DNA of 64,000 nt, from positions 1-64,000 of the forward strand of contig CAYWKD010000019.1 in the NCBI GenBank assembly GCA_964458705.1, in the 5' to 3' direction. This DNA comes from JAAUTG01 sp964458705. Its GTDB lineage: Bacteria; Bacteroidota; Bacteroidia; Chitinophagales; Saprospiraceae. Shown here in pieces: positions 26,465-34,478 of the stretch. The notes below the pieces were generated by a model. That model searched no databases, was not told the origin of the DNA, and saw only the letters and a list, made by a program, of their open reading frames with translations. A program made the translations under genes and the position numbers. The first letter of the stretch is position 1. Every line of letters starts with the position of its first letter.

Positions 26465-27517
26465 TTATCCAGCAATCTTATTTTTTCTCATCACAGAAAA
26501 GTAGAGCCAGCTGGATGAGGTGGCTGCTAAACCGAATATTAATAATATAAGGTTCAGTGTACCAATATTTTGTAAGCTAAAGACAAGGACAATGAAGAAT
26601 ACATTGACTAAGACGAGGATAGCCGTAGCTTGCAGATGAGAGAAACCTGAATCAAGCAATAAATGGTGAATGTGAGTTCGGTCAGGACTGAATGGGGAGC
26701 GACCTTTGAGCATACGCGTCGTGAATACGCGAAGCGTATCGAAAAGCGGCAAGATCAATATGCCGATCGCAACGGCTGGGACAGATTGGAACGCATAAGG
26801 CGCATCTACAGGTAGCAGCTTATGGATTTCAATGAATTTGATGACTAATATAGAGCTAATCAATCCTAGCATCAATGATCCTGTATCTCCCATGAAGATT
26901 TGTCCGCTGACATTATATCTCAGAAAGGCAACCACCGCACCTGCTGTGGCAAAAGCTACCACGCCCAACTCGGTATGCTCTGTCAAAAAAAACCAGATGC
27001 CGAATACGCCGCAAATCAATGTGGAGATACTCCCAGAAAGCCCGTTGATGCCGTCGATTAAATTGAAGGCATTAATAATTACAATAATGGTGAATATGGA
27101 AAGGGGTATCGCAACCCAATCCGATATTTCTGTTACACCAAACAATCCGTAAAAACTAGTGATTTTAACTTCTGATTTGAACACTAGTATAGCTGCTGCC
27201 ATTACTTGAGCGACTAACTTTGTGCGTGGAGCAATTTCGATAATGTCATCTTTGATGCCGACTAAAAAAATAATCAGACAAGCACAGAGAATATATTGAA
27301 GATTACCAAAAACGTAAAACGGTGTCCAAAGTACGATTGCAAAAATTAGTCCAGCAAAGATACCTATTCCACCTAGTGAAGGAGTAGGAGCAGTATGAGA
27401 ACGCCTGCCGCCAGGAGGATCACAAAGTCCTTTTACATCGGCTACATGTATGATAGAAGGAATGGAGAAAAAAGTAAGCGCAAAAGCGGTAATGAAGGCT
27501 AAAATCATTTCGTACAT
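26465..27517 (-). CDS. WecA/MraY-family polyprenyl-phosphate sugar-1-phosphate transferase
   Basis: A 350-residue polytopic inner-membrane enzyme that attaches a sugar-1-phosphate (usually GlcNAc) to undecaprenyl phosphate, the first step in lipid-linked glycan synthesis. Motifs include 'VGIKDDIIEIAPRTKL' (acidic pair), 'IINAFNLIDGINGLSG' (Mg/uridine site), 'FMGDTGSLMLG' and the histidine motif 'RTHIHHLLLDSGFSHLQA' that separates WecA/TagO types from MraY. About eleven hydrophobic segments are present. It heads the minus-strand polysaccharide run and has a divergent CPBP protease gene upstream. GlcNAc is the probable but unproven substrate. Confidence 0.9.
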   Translation of the reverse strand: MYEMILAFITAFALTFFSIPSIIHVADVKGLCDPPGGRRSHTAPTPSLGGIGIFAGLIFAIVLWTPFYVFGNLQYILCACLIIFLVGIKDDIIEIAPRTKLVAQVMAAAILVFKSEVKITSFYGLFGVTEISDWVAIPLSIFTIIVIINAFNLIDGINGLSGSISTLICGVFGIWFFLTEHTELGVVAFATAGAVVAFLRYNVSGQIFMGDTGSLMLGLISSILVIKFIEIHKLLPVDAPYAFQSVPAVAIGILILPLFDTLRVFTTRMLKGRSPFSPDRTHIHHLLLDSGFSHLQATAILVLVNVFFIVLVFSLQNIGTLNLILLIFGLAATSSSWLYFSVMRKNKIAG

Positions 27518-27648
27518 GATAGCATGGATTGTGTCTTTGAAATCACGTTCCCTTAATTAAGGAGCTACAATTTATAACAAAAGTAAGGATACTATCAGAA
27601 ATAGTCTTAGTTTAAAGCCAATTTAAAGTACATAAGTCAAAAGTTTCA

Positions 27649-28560
27649 ATGATACTCAGCAATACATTCAGGGCTAGGATGCAAGAGCAACCATTATTGC
27701 TACTAATGGTCTTACTGTTGATGGTGTTTTTTTGCAATTTGGTGAGTGCACTAGTAATTCAAGGTATTACAAACGTGCTACTGCTAGATTATCAAGCAAT
27801 ACTTCAAAATATTAGCACAGAAAACACGCTATCTAAGCGCAACTTGCTGAGGAGTATTACCATTTTTAATCAGTTGATGACTTTCCTTGTTCCTTCTGCA
27901 TTGGTAATGTGGATGGCATATCCGACAAGATGGAAGAATGAACTTTGCCTAAATCGCTCCTCGAATGCAGTGATAATCCTATTAGGCGTTCTTTTTCTAT
28001 TTGCAACTTTCCCATTAGCTCAAGGAGTTTTTTCTATCAATAAATCATTACCTCTTCCAACTTCAGTGGTCGAGTTGGAAGAAAAAATAAACTTACTTTC
28101 AAAAGCCCTGCTCGTCATGGAGTCGCCTTGGGAATTGGTGTTTAACATAATCACCATAGCAGTTATTCCAGCCATCGGCGAAGAATTATTGTTCAGAGGT
28201 GTTTTACAACAGCAGTTTGCTAGATGGCTAAAAAAGCCTGTACTGGCATTGTGGCTTGCAGCATTCATTTTCAGTGCTATTCATGGGCAGTTTCTGGGTT
28301 TTCTGCCTCGACTTTTGCTGGGGGCTGCTCTTGGCTACTTGCTGCTGTGGACGCAGAACCTTTGGATACCTATTATTGCACACTTTTTTAATAATGCTAT
28401 TCAGATTCTTGTGGCTTATTTTCGTACTGACTTGTTGGAAAGTGTCAAATTAGCACAAGAACCAACAATTCCCTTATTTCTTATGGTGGTTTCTAGTATC
28501 TTTGTATTGTATTTGGGATTCATGATTAAAAAATTAAGCAGGCATAAACTTGGTGGCTGA
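27649..28560 (+). CDS. CPBP-family intramembrane metalloprotease
   Basis: A 303-residue polytopic membrane protein of the CPBP (CAAX protease/bacteriocin-processing, Rce1-like) family. The three catalytic motifs are present in order: 'GEELLFRGVLQQ' (EExxxR), 'FSAIHGQ' (FxxxH) and 'IIAHFFNNA' (HxxxN). About eight hydrophobic segments flank them. Family members act as intramembrane endoproteases or protease-like scaffolds; the substrate here is unknown. The stop codon lies inside the next gene, cdsA, with an 11-base overlap, implying translational coupling to phospholipid synthesis. Confidence 0.9.
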   Translation: MILSNTFRARMQEQPLLLLMVLLLMVFFCNLVSALVIQGITNVLLLDYQAILQNISTENTLSKRNLLRSITIFNQLMTFLVPSALVMWMAYPTRWKNELCLNRSSNAVIILLGVLFLFATFPLAQGVFSINKSLPLPTSVVELEEKINLLSKALLVMESPWELVFNIITIAVIPAIGEELLFRGVLQQQFARWLKKPVLALWLAAFIFSAIHGQFLGFLPRLLLGAALGYLLLWTQNLWIPIIAHFFNNAIQILVAYFRTDLLESVKLAQEPTIPLFLMVVSSIFVLYLGFMIKKLSRHKLGG

Positions 28561-29395
28561 ATCAACAACAACTAGAAAAGATGGGCTTCTTCAAAGAACT
28601 ATCACGGCAACCTTCTTTGTTGTTATCATGCTGGGTGCTGTGTTAGGTGGTGCATACCCTTTTGTTATTGTATTTGGGTTAATTACAGGTATTACGCTTT
28701 GGGAGTTTGCTTGCATTGTTTTCCCAGCAGAGGATATTTATCATAAAATATCGGCCGTTGTGGTTGGCATACTTCCTTATCTTTTCTTAGCGCTTTATCA
28801 TTTGAACTGCCCTGGCACTTGTCAGCCAGCTATTTTGTTTTCCTCTATGATTGCTATCTTTACGCTATTCACCTCCGAGCTATACGCTCAAAGTCAAGCT
28901 CCATTTAAGAATGTTGGCATGGTACTACTAGGAGTTACTTACATTAGTTTGCCTTTTGCTCTACTTAACTTAATCGCTTTTCAAACAGGTAGTTACGAGT
29001 ATAAAATTGTACTCGGCCTTATGCTTATGGTATGGACAAACGACACCGCAGCTTATGCTATTGGCAAGCGATTTGGTCACACACCTTCAATGCCCAAAAT
29101 ATCTCCTAAAAAAACCTGGGAAGGAACAATTGGAGGCGGTATTTTCACATTGATAGTAAGCATTGCTTTGAACCAATTATTTGATATTTTAAGCCTATTC
29201 GATTGGATTATTTTAGCTGTGATTGTAATAATATTTGGCTCTTACGGCGATTTAATTGAGTCCATGCTAAAAAGAAGTTATGGAATGAAGGATTCGAGCA
29301 ATCTACTGCCTGGGCATGGAGGCTTTCTGGATCGCTTTGATGCTTTTATTTATATGTTGCCTTTTGCTGCGACTTACTTGTTATGGATAAAATGA
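28550..29395 (+). CDS. cdsA: Phosphatidate cytidylyltransferase
   Basis: A 281-residue inner-membrane enzyme that makes CDP-diacylglycerol from phosphatidate and CTP, the branch point for phosphatidylethanolamine and anionic lipids. The C-terminal CDP-DAG synthase signature is complete: 'SMLKRSYGMKDSSNLLPGHGGFLDRFDAF'-type spacing, with S-x-x-K-R, K-D, and H-G-G-x-x-D-R-x-D all visible. 'NDTAAYAIGKRFG' and 'ISPKKTWEGTIGG' are further family motifs. The start is a GTG overlapping the CPBP gene by 11 bases. It is followed by psd, the second next step toward phosphatidylethanolamine. Confidence 0.95.
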   Translation: MVAESTTTRKDGLLQRTITATFFVVIMLGAVLGGAYPFVIVFGLITGITLWEFACIVFPAEDIYHKISAVVVGILPYLFLALYHLNCPGTCQPAILFSSMIAIFTLFTSELYAQSQAPFKNVGMVLLGVTYISLPFALLNLIAFQTGSYEYKIVLGLMLMVWTNDTAAYAIGKRFGHTPSMPKISPKKTWEGTIGGGIFTLIVSIALNQLFDILSLFDWIILAVIVIIFGSYGDLIESMLKRSYGMKDSSNLLPGHGGFLDRFDAFIYMLPFAATYLLWIK

Positions 29396-29527
29396 ATTCA
29401 ATACTTTTCCCATCAAATAATTGTTCGTAGTTATCTGTTCACTTTCGTGTATTTGATTCAAAATATTGATAAACAATTAGTTATTAAAGCTGACCTCTCA
29501 ACTATCCCTCAAAAATAATACTCTGAT

Positions 29528-30175
29528 ATGAACATACACCGTGAAGGAATTTCTATTTTAATTATCACTTTTTTTATTGTCACTGGCATCAATTTAGCCA
29601 CTTATTTCTTTTTTCCCATTATTTTTCCATTGACTTTAGTTGGCGCATTCATTTTATTTGGATTAACGATAAATTTCTTTCGCAACCCTCGAAGAGCAGT
29701 GCCGATAATGTCAGATGAAATGATTTATGCTCCTGCTGATGGAAAAGTAGTTGTAATAGAAGAAGTTATGGAGACAGAATACTTTAATGAAAAACGATTG
29801 CAGGTCTCTATTTTTATGTCTATTTATGATGTTCATGCTAATCGTTGCCCAGTAGAAGGAAAAGTTGTTTATTCTAAATACCATCCCGGCAAATTCTTAC
29901 TCGCTCGAAATCCAAAATCTTCAACGGACAATGAACGCAATACTTTAGTTATCCAAAATAAAAAAGGGTCTATTTTAATTAGACAAATTGCTGGAGCGGT
30001 AGCTAGACGCATCCGAAGTTATGTCAAACAAGATGAGCAAGTAGCCCAAGGTCAAGAACTTGGATTTATCAAATTTGGATCAAGGGCAGACTTATTACTG
30101 CCATTAGAAACTAAACTCAATGTAAAAATAGGTGATCAAGTTAAGGCGGGAGTGGATGTGATTGGGAAATGGTAG
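29528..30175 (+). CDS. psd: Phosphatidylserine decarboxylase, short form
   Basis: A 215-residue phosphatidylserine decarboxylase of the compact (PSD-A/archaetidylserine) type. It has an N-terminal membrane hairpin ('ILIITFFIVTGINLATYFFFPIIFPL') and the pyruvoyl-forming self-cleavage site FGSRADLLLP, cutting between G184 and S185. 'IYDVHANRCPVEGKVVYSKYHPGKF' is the conserved substrate region. It converts phosphatidylserine to phosphatidylethanolamine at the inner membrane. It lies 132 bases after cdsA and 22 bases before tsaE. The pssA gene that should sit between cdsA and psd biochemically is not in the window. Confidence 0.94.
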   Translation: MNIHREGISILIITFFIVTGINLATYFFFPIIFPLTLVGAFILFGLTINFFRNPRRAVPIMSDEMIYAPADGKVVVIEEVMETEYFNEKRLQVSIFMSIYDVHANRCPVEGKVVYSKYHPGKFLLARNPKSSTDNERNTLVIQNKKGSILIRQIAGAVARRIRSYVKQDEQVAQGQELGFIKFGSRADLLLPLETKLNVKIGDQVKAGVDVIGKW

Positions 30176-30197
30176 ATTAAACTGAAATCAGTAAGCA

Positions 30198-30623
30198 ATG
30201 GAATTGTTACTACAATCATTACAGGAGATAGATCAAGCGGCAAAACAGCTTTTGGATTATGCGGCTGATCGAAAAAAAATAACATTTGTTGGTGAAATTG
30301 GTGCTGGTAAAACAACCTTCATCAAAGCTATTGCAAAAGAAATAGGTGTAGAAACAGAAGTAACCAGTCCTACATTTTCACTTATCAATGAGTATGAATA
30401 TCAAAAAGTAGAAAAGCAGTGTGCTTATGTTTATCACATTGATTTGTATCGTTTACGCACCATTCAAGAAGCTATGGATATTGGTATTGAGGATTATTTG
30501 TACGATCAGCATTACTGCTTCATTGAGTGGCCGCAGCTCATTGAACCTATTTTACCCGATGATGTAGTACAAGTGTTTATCGAAGCGTTGGAAGATTCTT
30601 CTCGAAAAGTGCTATTTTTGTAG
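30198..30623 (+). CDS. tsaE: tRNA threonylcarbamoyladenosine synthesis ATPase TsaE
   Basis: A 141-residue P-loop ATPase of the TsaE family, which drives the TsaBDE complex that puts threonylcarbamoyl on A37 of ANN-decoding tRNAs. The Walker A motif 'GEIGAGKTTFIKAIA' (K38) and the switch region 'TSPTFSLINEYEY' are diagnostic, with 'YHIDLYRLRTIQEAMDIGIEDYL' and 'FIEWPQLI' completing the family pattern. Length is normal. It starts 22 bases after psd and is followed 29 bases later by the alanine dehydrogenase gene, an arrangement I have seen as common in Bacteroidota. Confidence 0.95.
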   Translation: MELLLQSLQEIDQAAKQLLDYAADRKKITFVGEIGAGKTTFIKAIAKEIGVETEVTSPTFSLINEYEYQKVEKQCAYVYHIDLYRLRTIQEAMDIGIEDYLYDQHYCFIEWPQLIEPILPDDVVQVFIEALEDSSRKVLFL

Positions 30624-30652
30624 AGAAGGTAGATAAAAAAGAATAAAAATTT

Positions 30653-31870
30653 ATGGCTGACAAAAAGAAGGTGCACATATCCCCTAGTCTAACCTATGAC
30701 ACACAACCCGAAGTGCTTCAAGTCGCACAGAAGCGCGGTGGATTGAGTATTGGTATTCCCAAAGAAGTCATTATGCAGGAAAACCGCACTGCGCTAGTCC
30801 CATCTTCAGTTATGACGCTTGTAGGGCACGGGCATCGAATCCTGGTTGAATCAGAAGCAGGAAAGAAATCTAATTTCACTAACCATGATTACTCGGAAGC
30901 GGGTGCAGAAATTGCTTACAGCCAAGAGCAGGTATATAAAGCCGATGTCATTCTTAAAGTTGCACCACCTACCCTCGACGAAATTGAGTTAATGCACGCT
31001 GGTCAAATTTTGATTTCACCGCTGCAACTCCCCATTATTAATGAAGAATATATCAAGCAGTTGCAAGAAAAGCGTGTCATCGCACTTGCAATGGAATACC
31101 TAATGGACGAAAGTGGAAGTTTTCCCATTGTACGCATTATGAGCGAATTAGCTGGACTTTGTGCTATGCTCACGGCAGCAGAATTGTTGACCAACACACA
31201 CAATGGAGTAGGAGTATTGCTAGGGGGTATCTCTGGTGTGCCACCAGCTAAAGTAGTTATACTAGGAGCAGGTATTGTTGCGGAGTACGCTACGCGAACA
31301 GCACTAGGGCTGGGGGTAGAAGTACGCATTTTTGATGATAATGTATCTAAGCTGAAGCGGTTACAAACGCTTGTTGGGCATCAGCTCTACACCTCCACAA
31401 TCAATCCAGTCTATCTAAAACGTGAATTGCTAAATGCCGATGTTGTAATTGGTGCGATTCACTCAAAGTCGGGCAGAACACCTGTTGTTGTTACAGAACA
31501 AATGGTAATGAATATGAAACCTGGCGCAGTCATTGTTGATGTGAGTATAGATCAAGGTGGATGCTTTGAAACTTCTGAAGTAACTACGCATGACAACCCA
31601 ACTTTTATACAACATGATGTAATCCACTACTGCGTACCAAATATTGCTTCTAAAGTATCTCGAACAGCTTCTGTTTCTGTCAGTAATATCATCACACCTA
31701 TCTTGCTCAAAGCCGCTTCTACTGGTAGCATTGAGCAATTGCTCTACAATGATAGAGGCTTGCGACATGGCGTTTATATTTACAAAGGCTGGCTTACAAA
31801 TGAATACTTAGGTAAGCGATTCAACATCAAAAGTACCAATATTGACTTATTGATGACTTCGAGTCTGTAG
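30653..31870 (+). CDS. ald: Alanine dehydrogenase
   Basis: A 405-residue NAD-dependent alanine dehydrogenase/transhydrogenase-fold enzyme, reversibly deaminating L-alanine to pyruvate and ammonia. 'IGIPKEVIMQENRTALVPSSV' is the N-terminal substrate-binding region. 'KVVILGAGIVAEYATRTALGLGVEVRIFDD' is the Rossmann NAD site. 'VIVDVSIDQGGCFETS' and 'HYCVPNIASKVSRTASVSVSN' (expected 'HYCVPNMPG-') are the catalytic-face motifs. It has about 30 residues more at the N-terminus than the standard 371-residue enzyme, as in other Bacteroidota copies. It is the fifth gene of the plus-strand run from the CPBP protease. Confidence 0.9.
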   Translation: MADKKKVHISPSLTYDTQPEVLQVAQKRGGLSIGIPKEVIMQENRTALVPSSVMTLVGHGHRILVESEAGKKSNFTNHDYSEAGAEIAYSQEQVYKADVILKVAPPTLDEIELMHAGQILISPLQLPIINEEYIKQLQEKRVIALAMEYLMDESGSFPIVRIMSELAGLCAMLTAAELLTNTHNGVGVLLGGISGVPPAKVVILGAGIVAEYATRTALGLGVEVRIFDDNVSKLKRLQTLVGHQLYTSTINPVYLKRELLNADVVIGAIHSKSGRTPVVVTEQMVMNMKPGAVIVDVSIDQGGCFETSEVTTHDNPTFIQHDVIHYCVPNIASKVSRTASVSVSNIITPILLKAASTGSIEQLLYNDRGLRHGVYIYKGWLTNEYLGKRFNIKSTNIDLLMTSSL

Positions 31871-31954
31871 GTCAAAGCATCTGTATTGGAAGAATTTTTA
31901 CGATCCTTTTTTCATTTATAAAAAGTGTATGCCAAATTTTCAAATCAACCTCCG

Positions 31955-32365
31955 ATGGATAAAGTAAGAATTGACAAATGGCTGTGGAGTGTCAGAATAT
32001 TTAAGACAAGAACTCAAGCTGCTACTGCCTGTAAAACAGGGAAAATAAAAATTGACACGGTCAACGTAAAACCCTCCTATCTCATTAGTGAAGAAGAAGA
32101 ATTAGAAGTCAAAAAAGGTGGTTTCGATCTGCGGTTTAAAGTACTAAAACTTATTGAAAAAAGAGTAGGTGCGCCTGTTGCTGTTACTTGCTATGAAGAC
32201 CTCACGCCAGCAGAAGAACTCGATAAATATAAAAGTTGGTTTGTTGGAAAAGCACAATCAGAAATGCGAGAAAGAGGCGTTGGTCGTCCTACTAAACGAG
32301 AACGTCGTCAAATTGATGACTTTAAAGATATATGGTTTTTTGAGGAAGAAGAGGATGATGTCTAA
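31955..32365 (+). CDS. S4-domain RNA-binding protein, Hsp15-like
   Basis: A 136-residue protein with an N-terminal S4 RNA-binding domain ('VRIDKWLWSVRIFKTRTQAATACKTGKIKID'), the hallmark of the Hsp15/HslR family. Hsp15 rescues stalled 50S subunits that still carry peptidyl-tRNA. The basic linker 'ERGVGRPTKRERRQIDDF' and the acidic C-terminal tail are typical. I start at the ATG at 31955 (MDKVRIDKW). A GTG at 31925 would add ten residues without family character. It lies 84 bases after ald on the same strand. Confidence 0.88.
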   Translation: MDKVRIDKWLWSVRIFKTRTQAATACKTGKIKIDTVNVKPSYLISEEEELEVKKGGFDLRFKVLKLIEKRVGAPVAVTCYEDLTPAEELDKYKSWFVGKAQSEMRERGVGRPTKRERRQIDDFKDIWFFEEEEDDV

Positions 32366-32410
32366 TTAATTCTTGGTTGAAACAAAATTTATTGTTTCTT
32401 AATCCTTGTT

Positions 32411-32418
32411 TATCTTTG
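32411..32418 (+). promoter_or_regulatory. Candidate promoter -7 element
   Basis: TATCTTTG followed by CA is a perfect Bacteroidota -7 element, with a TTG at 32392-32394 upstream (16-base spacer, a little short). It would start transcription about 30 bases before the small unknown gene at 32453. Confidence 0.5.
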
Positions 32419-32452
32419 CACTTCTTGCTAAATACTGAACATTAACAATCGT

Positions 32453-32818
32453 ATGGAAGATTGGGAATTTGATTTTGAATGGCTAGAAGTGCGGCACTTT
32501 GTAAAAGATACGCTACAACGCGAAACCTTACCTAACTTGAATGCTATTTTGTTTTTGATTGGGATTCAAGAGTTGGGATTTGTTAAAGAACAATTTACAA
32601 AAGAAGAAAAACAGGATTTGATGCACATTGCCATTTGTAGGTTGTTGAGCGATGATCAGTACTACGAGTTTGAAGGAAGAGATGCAGATGGCTGGCCACA
32701 TTGGAAAGCGCTGCGCCCGCTAAAAATAGAAGGAGTGAAAGAACAAGAGCGTGTGCTGAAGGAAAAAGTGATAGCGTATTTTAAAAGTGATAATGGACAA
32801 AATATAGGCAAGCAATGA
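32453..32818 (+). CDS. Unknown small acidic protein
   Basis: A 121-residue soluble protein of a type I associate with Bacteroidota but cannot name. It is acidic and aromatic-rich at the N-terminus ('EDWEFDFEWLEVRHFVKDTL'). A hydrophobic helical stretch follows ('AILFLIGIQELGF'), then a tryptophan-containing segment 'EGRDADGWPHWKALRPL'. No signal peptide or catalytic motif is visible. A good TAnnTTTG element lies upstream. Its stop codon overlaps the start of the next gene (ATGA), coupling it to the lipoprotein peptidyl-prolyl isomerases, so a role with envelope protein folding is possible but only inferred. Confidence 0.7.
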   Translation: MEDWEFDFEWLEVRHFVKDTLQRETLPNLNAILFLIGIQELGFVKEQFTKEEKQDLMHIAICRLLSDDQYYEFEGRDADGWPHWKALRPLKIEGVKEQERVLKEKVIAYFKSDNGQNIGKQ

Positions 32819-33456
32819 GATTACACTGGCTCTTATTTGTTGTGTTTAGTTTGGTGGGATGTGAATCCAATAACAAATCGTATGTTGAAATAACAACCGA
32901 TTTTGGCACAATGAAATTTATGCTCTACGATTCTACGCCTCAGCATAGGGATAATTTCATTAAGCTAACAAAAGAAGGCTTCTACGATAGCTTACTATTT
33001 CATCGCGTCATTGATGGGTTTATGATACAAGGTGGTGATCCAGCATCCAAAAATGCTCCAAAAGGTGAAGTATTGGGTAAAGGCGGACCGGGTTATACGA
33101 TTCCTGCTGAGATTAGTGCACCACATTTCAAAGGCACACTAGCTGCTGCTCGACAGCCAGACAATATTAATCCAATGCGTGTTTCCTCGGGCTCTCAATT
33201 TTTTATTGTACATGGCAAATCTTTTGACGAACTCCAACTAGGTTACATTGAGTTAGAGAAGGGCATTAGTTACAACGAAGCTCAAAAAGAATTGTACCGA
33301 GAAGTAGGAGGCTATCCTTTGCTAGATAATGAATACACCGTATTTGGAGAGATGGTAGAGGGAATGGAAGTACTAGAGAAAATAGTAAAAGTTCAAACAG
33401 ATCGCTACAAGCGTCCATTAGAAGATGTACGAATGCAAATTAAGATTATTGAGTAA
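32815..33456 (+). CDS. Lipoprotein cyclophilin-type peptidyl-prolyl isomerase
   Basis: A 213-residue cyclophilin-like peptidyl-prolyl cis-trans isomerase that should act on proteins in the periplasm. The signal sequence ends in the lipobox LVGC (Cys16). The catalytic fold is clear: 'FYDSLLFHRVIDGFMIQGGDPASKNAP' includes the FHR catalytic arginine, and 'SSGSQFFIVHG' the second core strand. An insertion of about 35 residues after that strand ('DELQLGYIELEKGISYNEAQKELY') is shared with the next gene. It overlaps the upstream unknown gene by 4 bases. The next gene encodes a close paralogue, so this looks like a tandem duplication. Confidence 0.93.
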   Translation: MRLHWLLFVVFSLVGCESNNKSYVEITTDFGTMKFMLYDSTPQHRDNFIKLTKEGFYDSLLFHRVIDGFMIQGGDPASKNAPKGEVLGKGGPGYTIPAEISAPHFKGTLAAARQPDNINPMRVSSGSQFFIVHGKSFDELQLGYIELEKGISYNEAQKELYREVGGYPLLDNEYTVFGEMVEGMEVLEKIVKVQTDRYKRPLEDVRMQIKIIE

Positions 33457-33509
33457 TGAATGCCATATTGAGCGGCTAAATAATTACAATATTCAAATAT
33501 TAAAGCATA

Positions 33510-34391
33510 ATGATAATTAGATTCGTTGTTATTTTAAGTCTTTTTTGTCTGGTAGGCTGTGCGCCCATTCCTTCATTCACCTATGAAGTAGAAAACAGTA
33601 CTGCGCCGACTCATGTTATATTTAAAAACCAATCAGAAAAAGCTGAATCGTATCGCTGGCAGTTTGGAGATAATAATACTTCTGAAGAGGCTGAACCTAA
33701 GCACAGATACATAGCTTCGGGTAATTATGAAGTAACGCTTTTTGCTACAAAAAAGAATAAAGAAAAATCTATAAAACAAAGAATTGTGATTAAAGCACCA
33801 GAAAAATGTTTAGTCGAACTAGAAACAAAATTCGGCAATATCTTAATTGAATTATTTGATTCAACGCCTAAGCACCGTGATAACTTCACGAAACTGGCGG
33901 AGCAGGGCTTTTATGATAGCCTACTATTTCATCGTGTTATTGATGGCTTTATGATACAGGGTGGGGATCCCGACTCAAAGGCTGCACCTACGGGAAAGCC
34001 GCTCGGAATGGGAGGCCCAGGTTACCAAGTAGAGGCAGAGATTATGCCGGACAACATACATATTAAAGGTGCTATTGCAGCAGCTAGAACAGGCGATCAA
34101 ATAAATCCTGAGCGGAAGTCTTCCGGTTCTCAATTTTATATTGTTCAAGGCAGACCAGTAACAAAACCGATGCTAGAAGTTATGGAGAATCGCATGGGCA
34201 TCAAATATACGGACGAGCAAAAAGCAGCTTATCTTGAAAAAGGAGGAACGCCACAGTTGGATGCTCAATATACAGTGTATGGTCAAGTGGTGGAAGGCTT
34301 GGATATTATTGATAAAATTGCAAAAGTCGGAACTGATGCTCGGGATCGTCCTGCGGAAGATCTTACGATGAAAGTGAGGGTGATAAAATAA
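33510..34391 (+). CDS. Lipoprotein peptidyl-prolyl isomerase with PKD domain
   Basis: A 293-residue paralogue of the preceding isomerase. A lipoprotein signal with lipobox LVGC (Cys17) is followed by a PKD domain at about residues 25-95 ('YRWQFGDNNTSEEAEPKHRYIASGNYEVTLFA'). The cyclophilin domain then shares 'FYDSLLFHRVIDGFMIQGGDP' and 'SSGSQFYIVQG' with its neighbour, including the same extra helical insertion. PKD domains usually bind protein or polysaccharide at the cell surface, so this copy may be targeted to a different client or layer. It begins 53 bases after the first isomerase, probably in one transcript. Confidence 0.92.
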   Translation: MIIRFVVILSLFCLVGCAPIPSFTYEVENSTAPTHVIFKNQSEKAESYRWQFGDNNTSEEAEPKHRYIASGNYEVTLFATKKNKEKSIKQRIVIKAPEKCLVELETKFGNILIELFDSTPKHRDNFTKLAEQGFYDSLLFHRVIDGFMIQGGDPDSKAAPTGKPLGMGGPGYQVEAEIMPDNIHIKGAIAAARTGDQINPERKSSGSQFYIVQGRPVTKPMLEVMENRMGIKYTDEQKAAYLEKGGTPQLDAQYTVYGQVVEGLDIIDKIAKVGTDARDRPAEDLTMKVRVIK

Positions 34392-34478
34392 ACGTAATTA
34401 TTATTCCTCATGGATTATAATTGAAAAGGTCAAAAAGGCGCACTCTATTTTGTACTAGCACTTAGAAAATACATTTAC

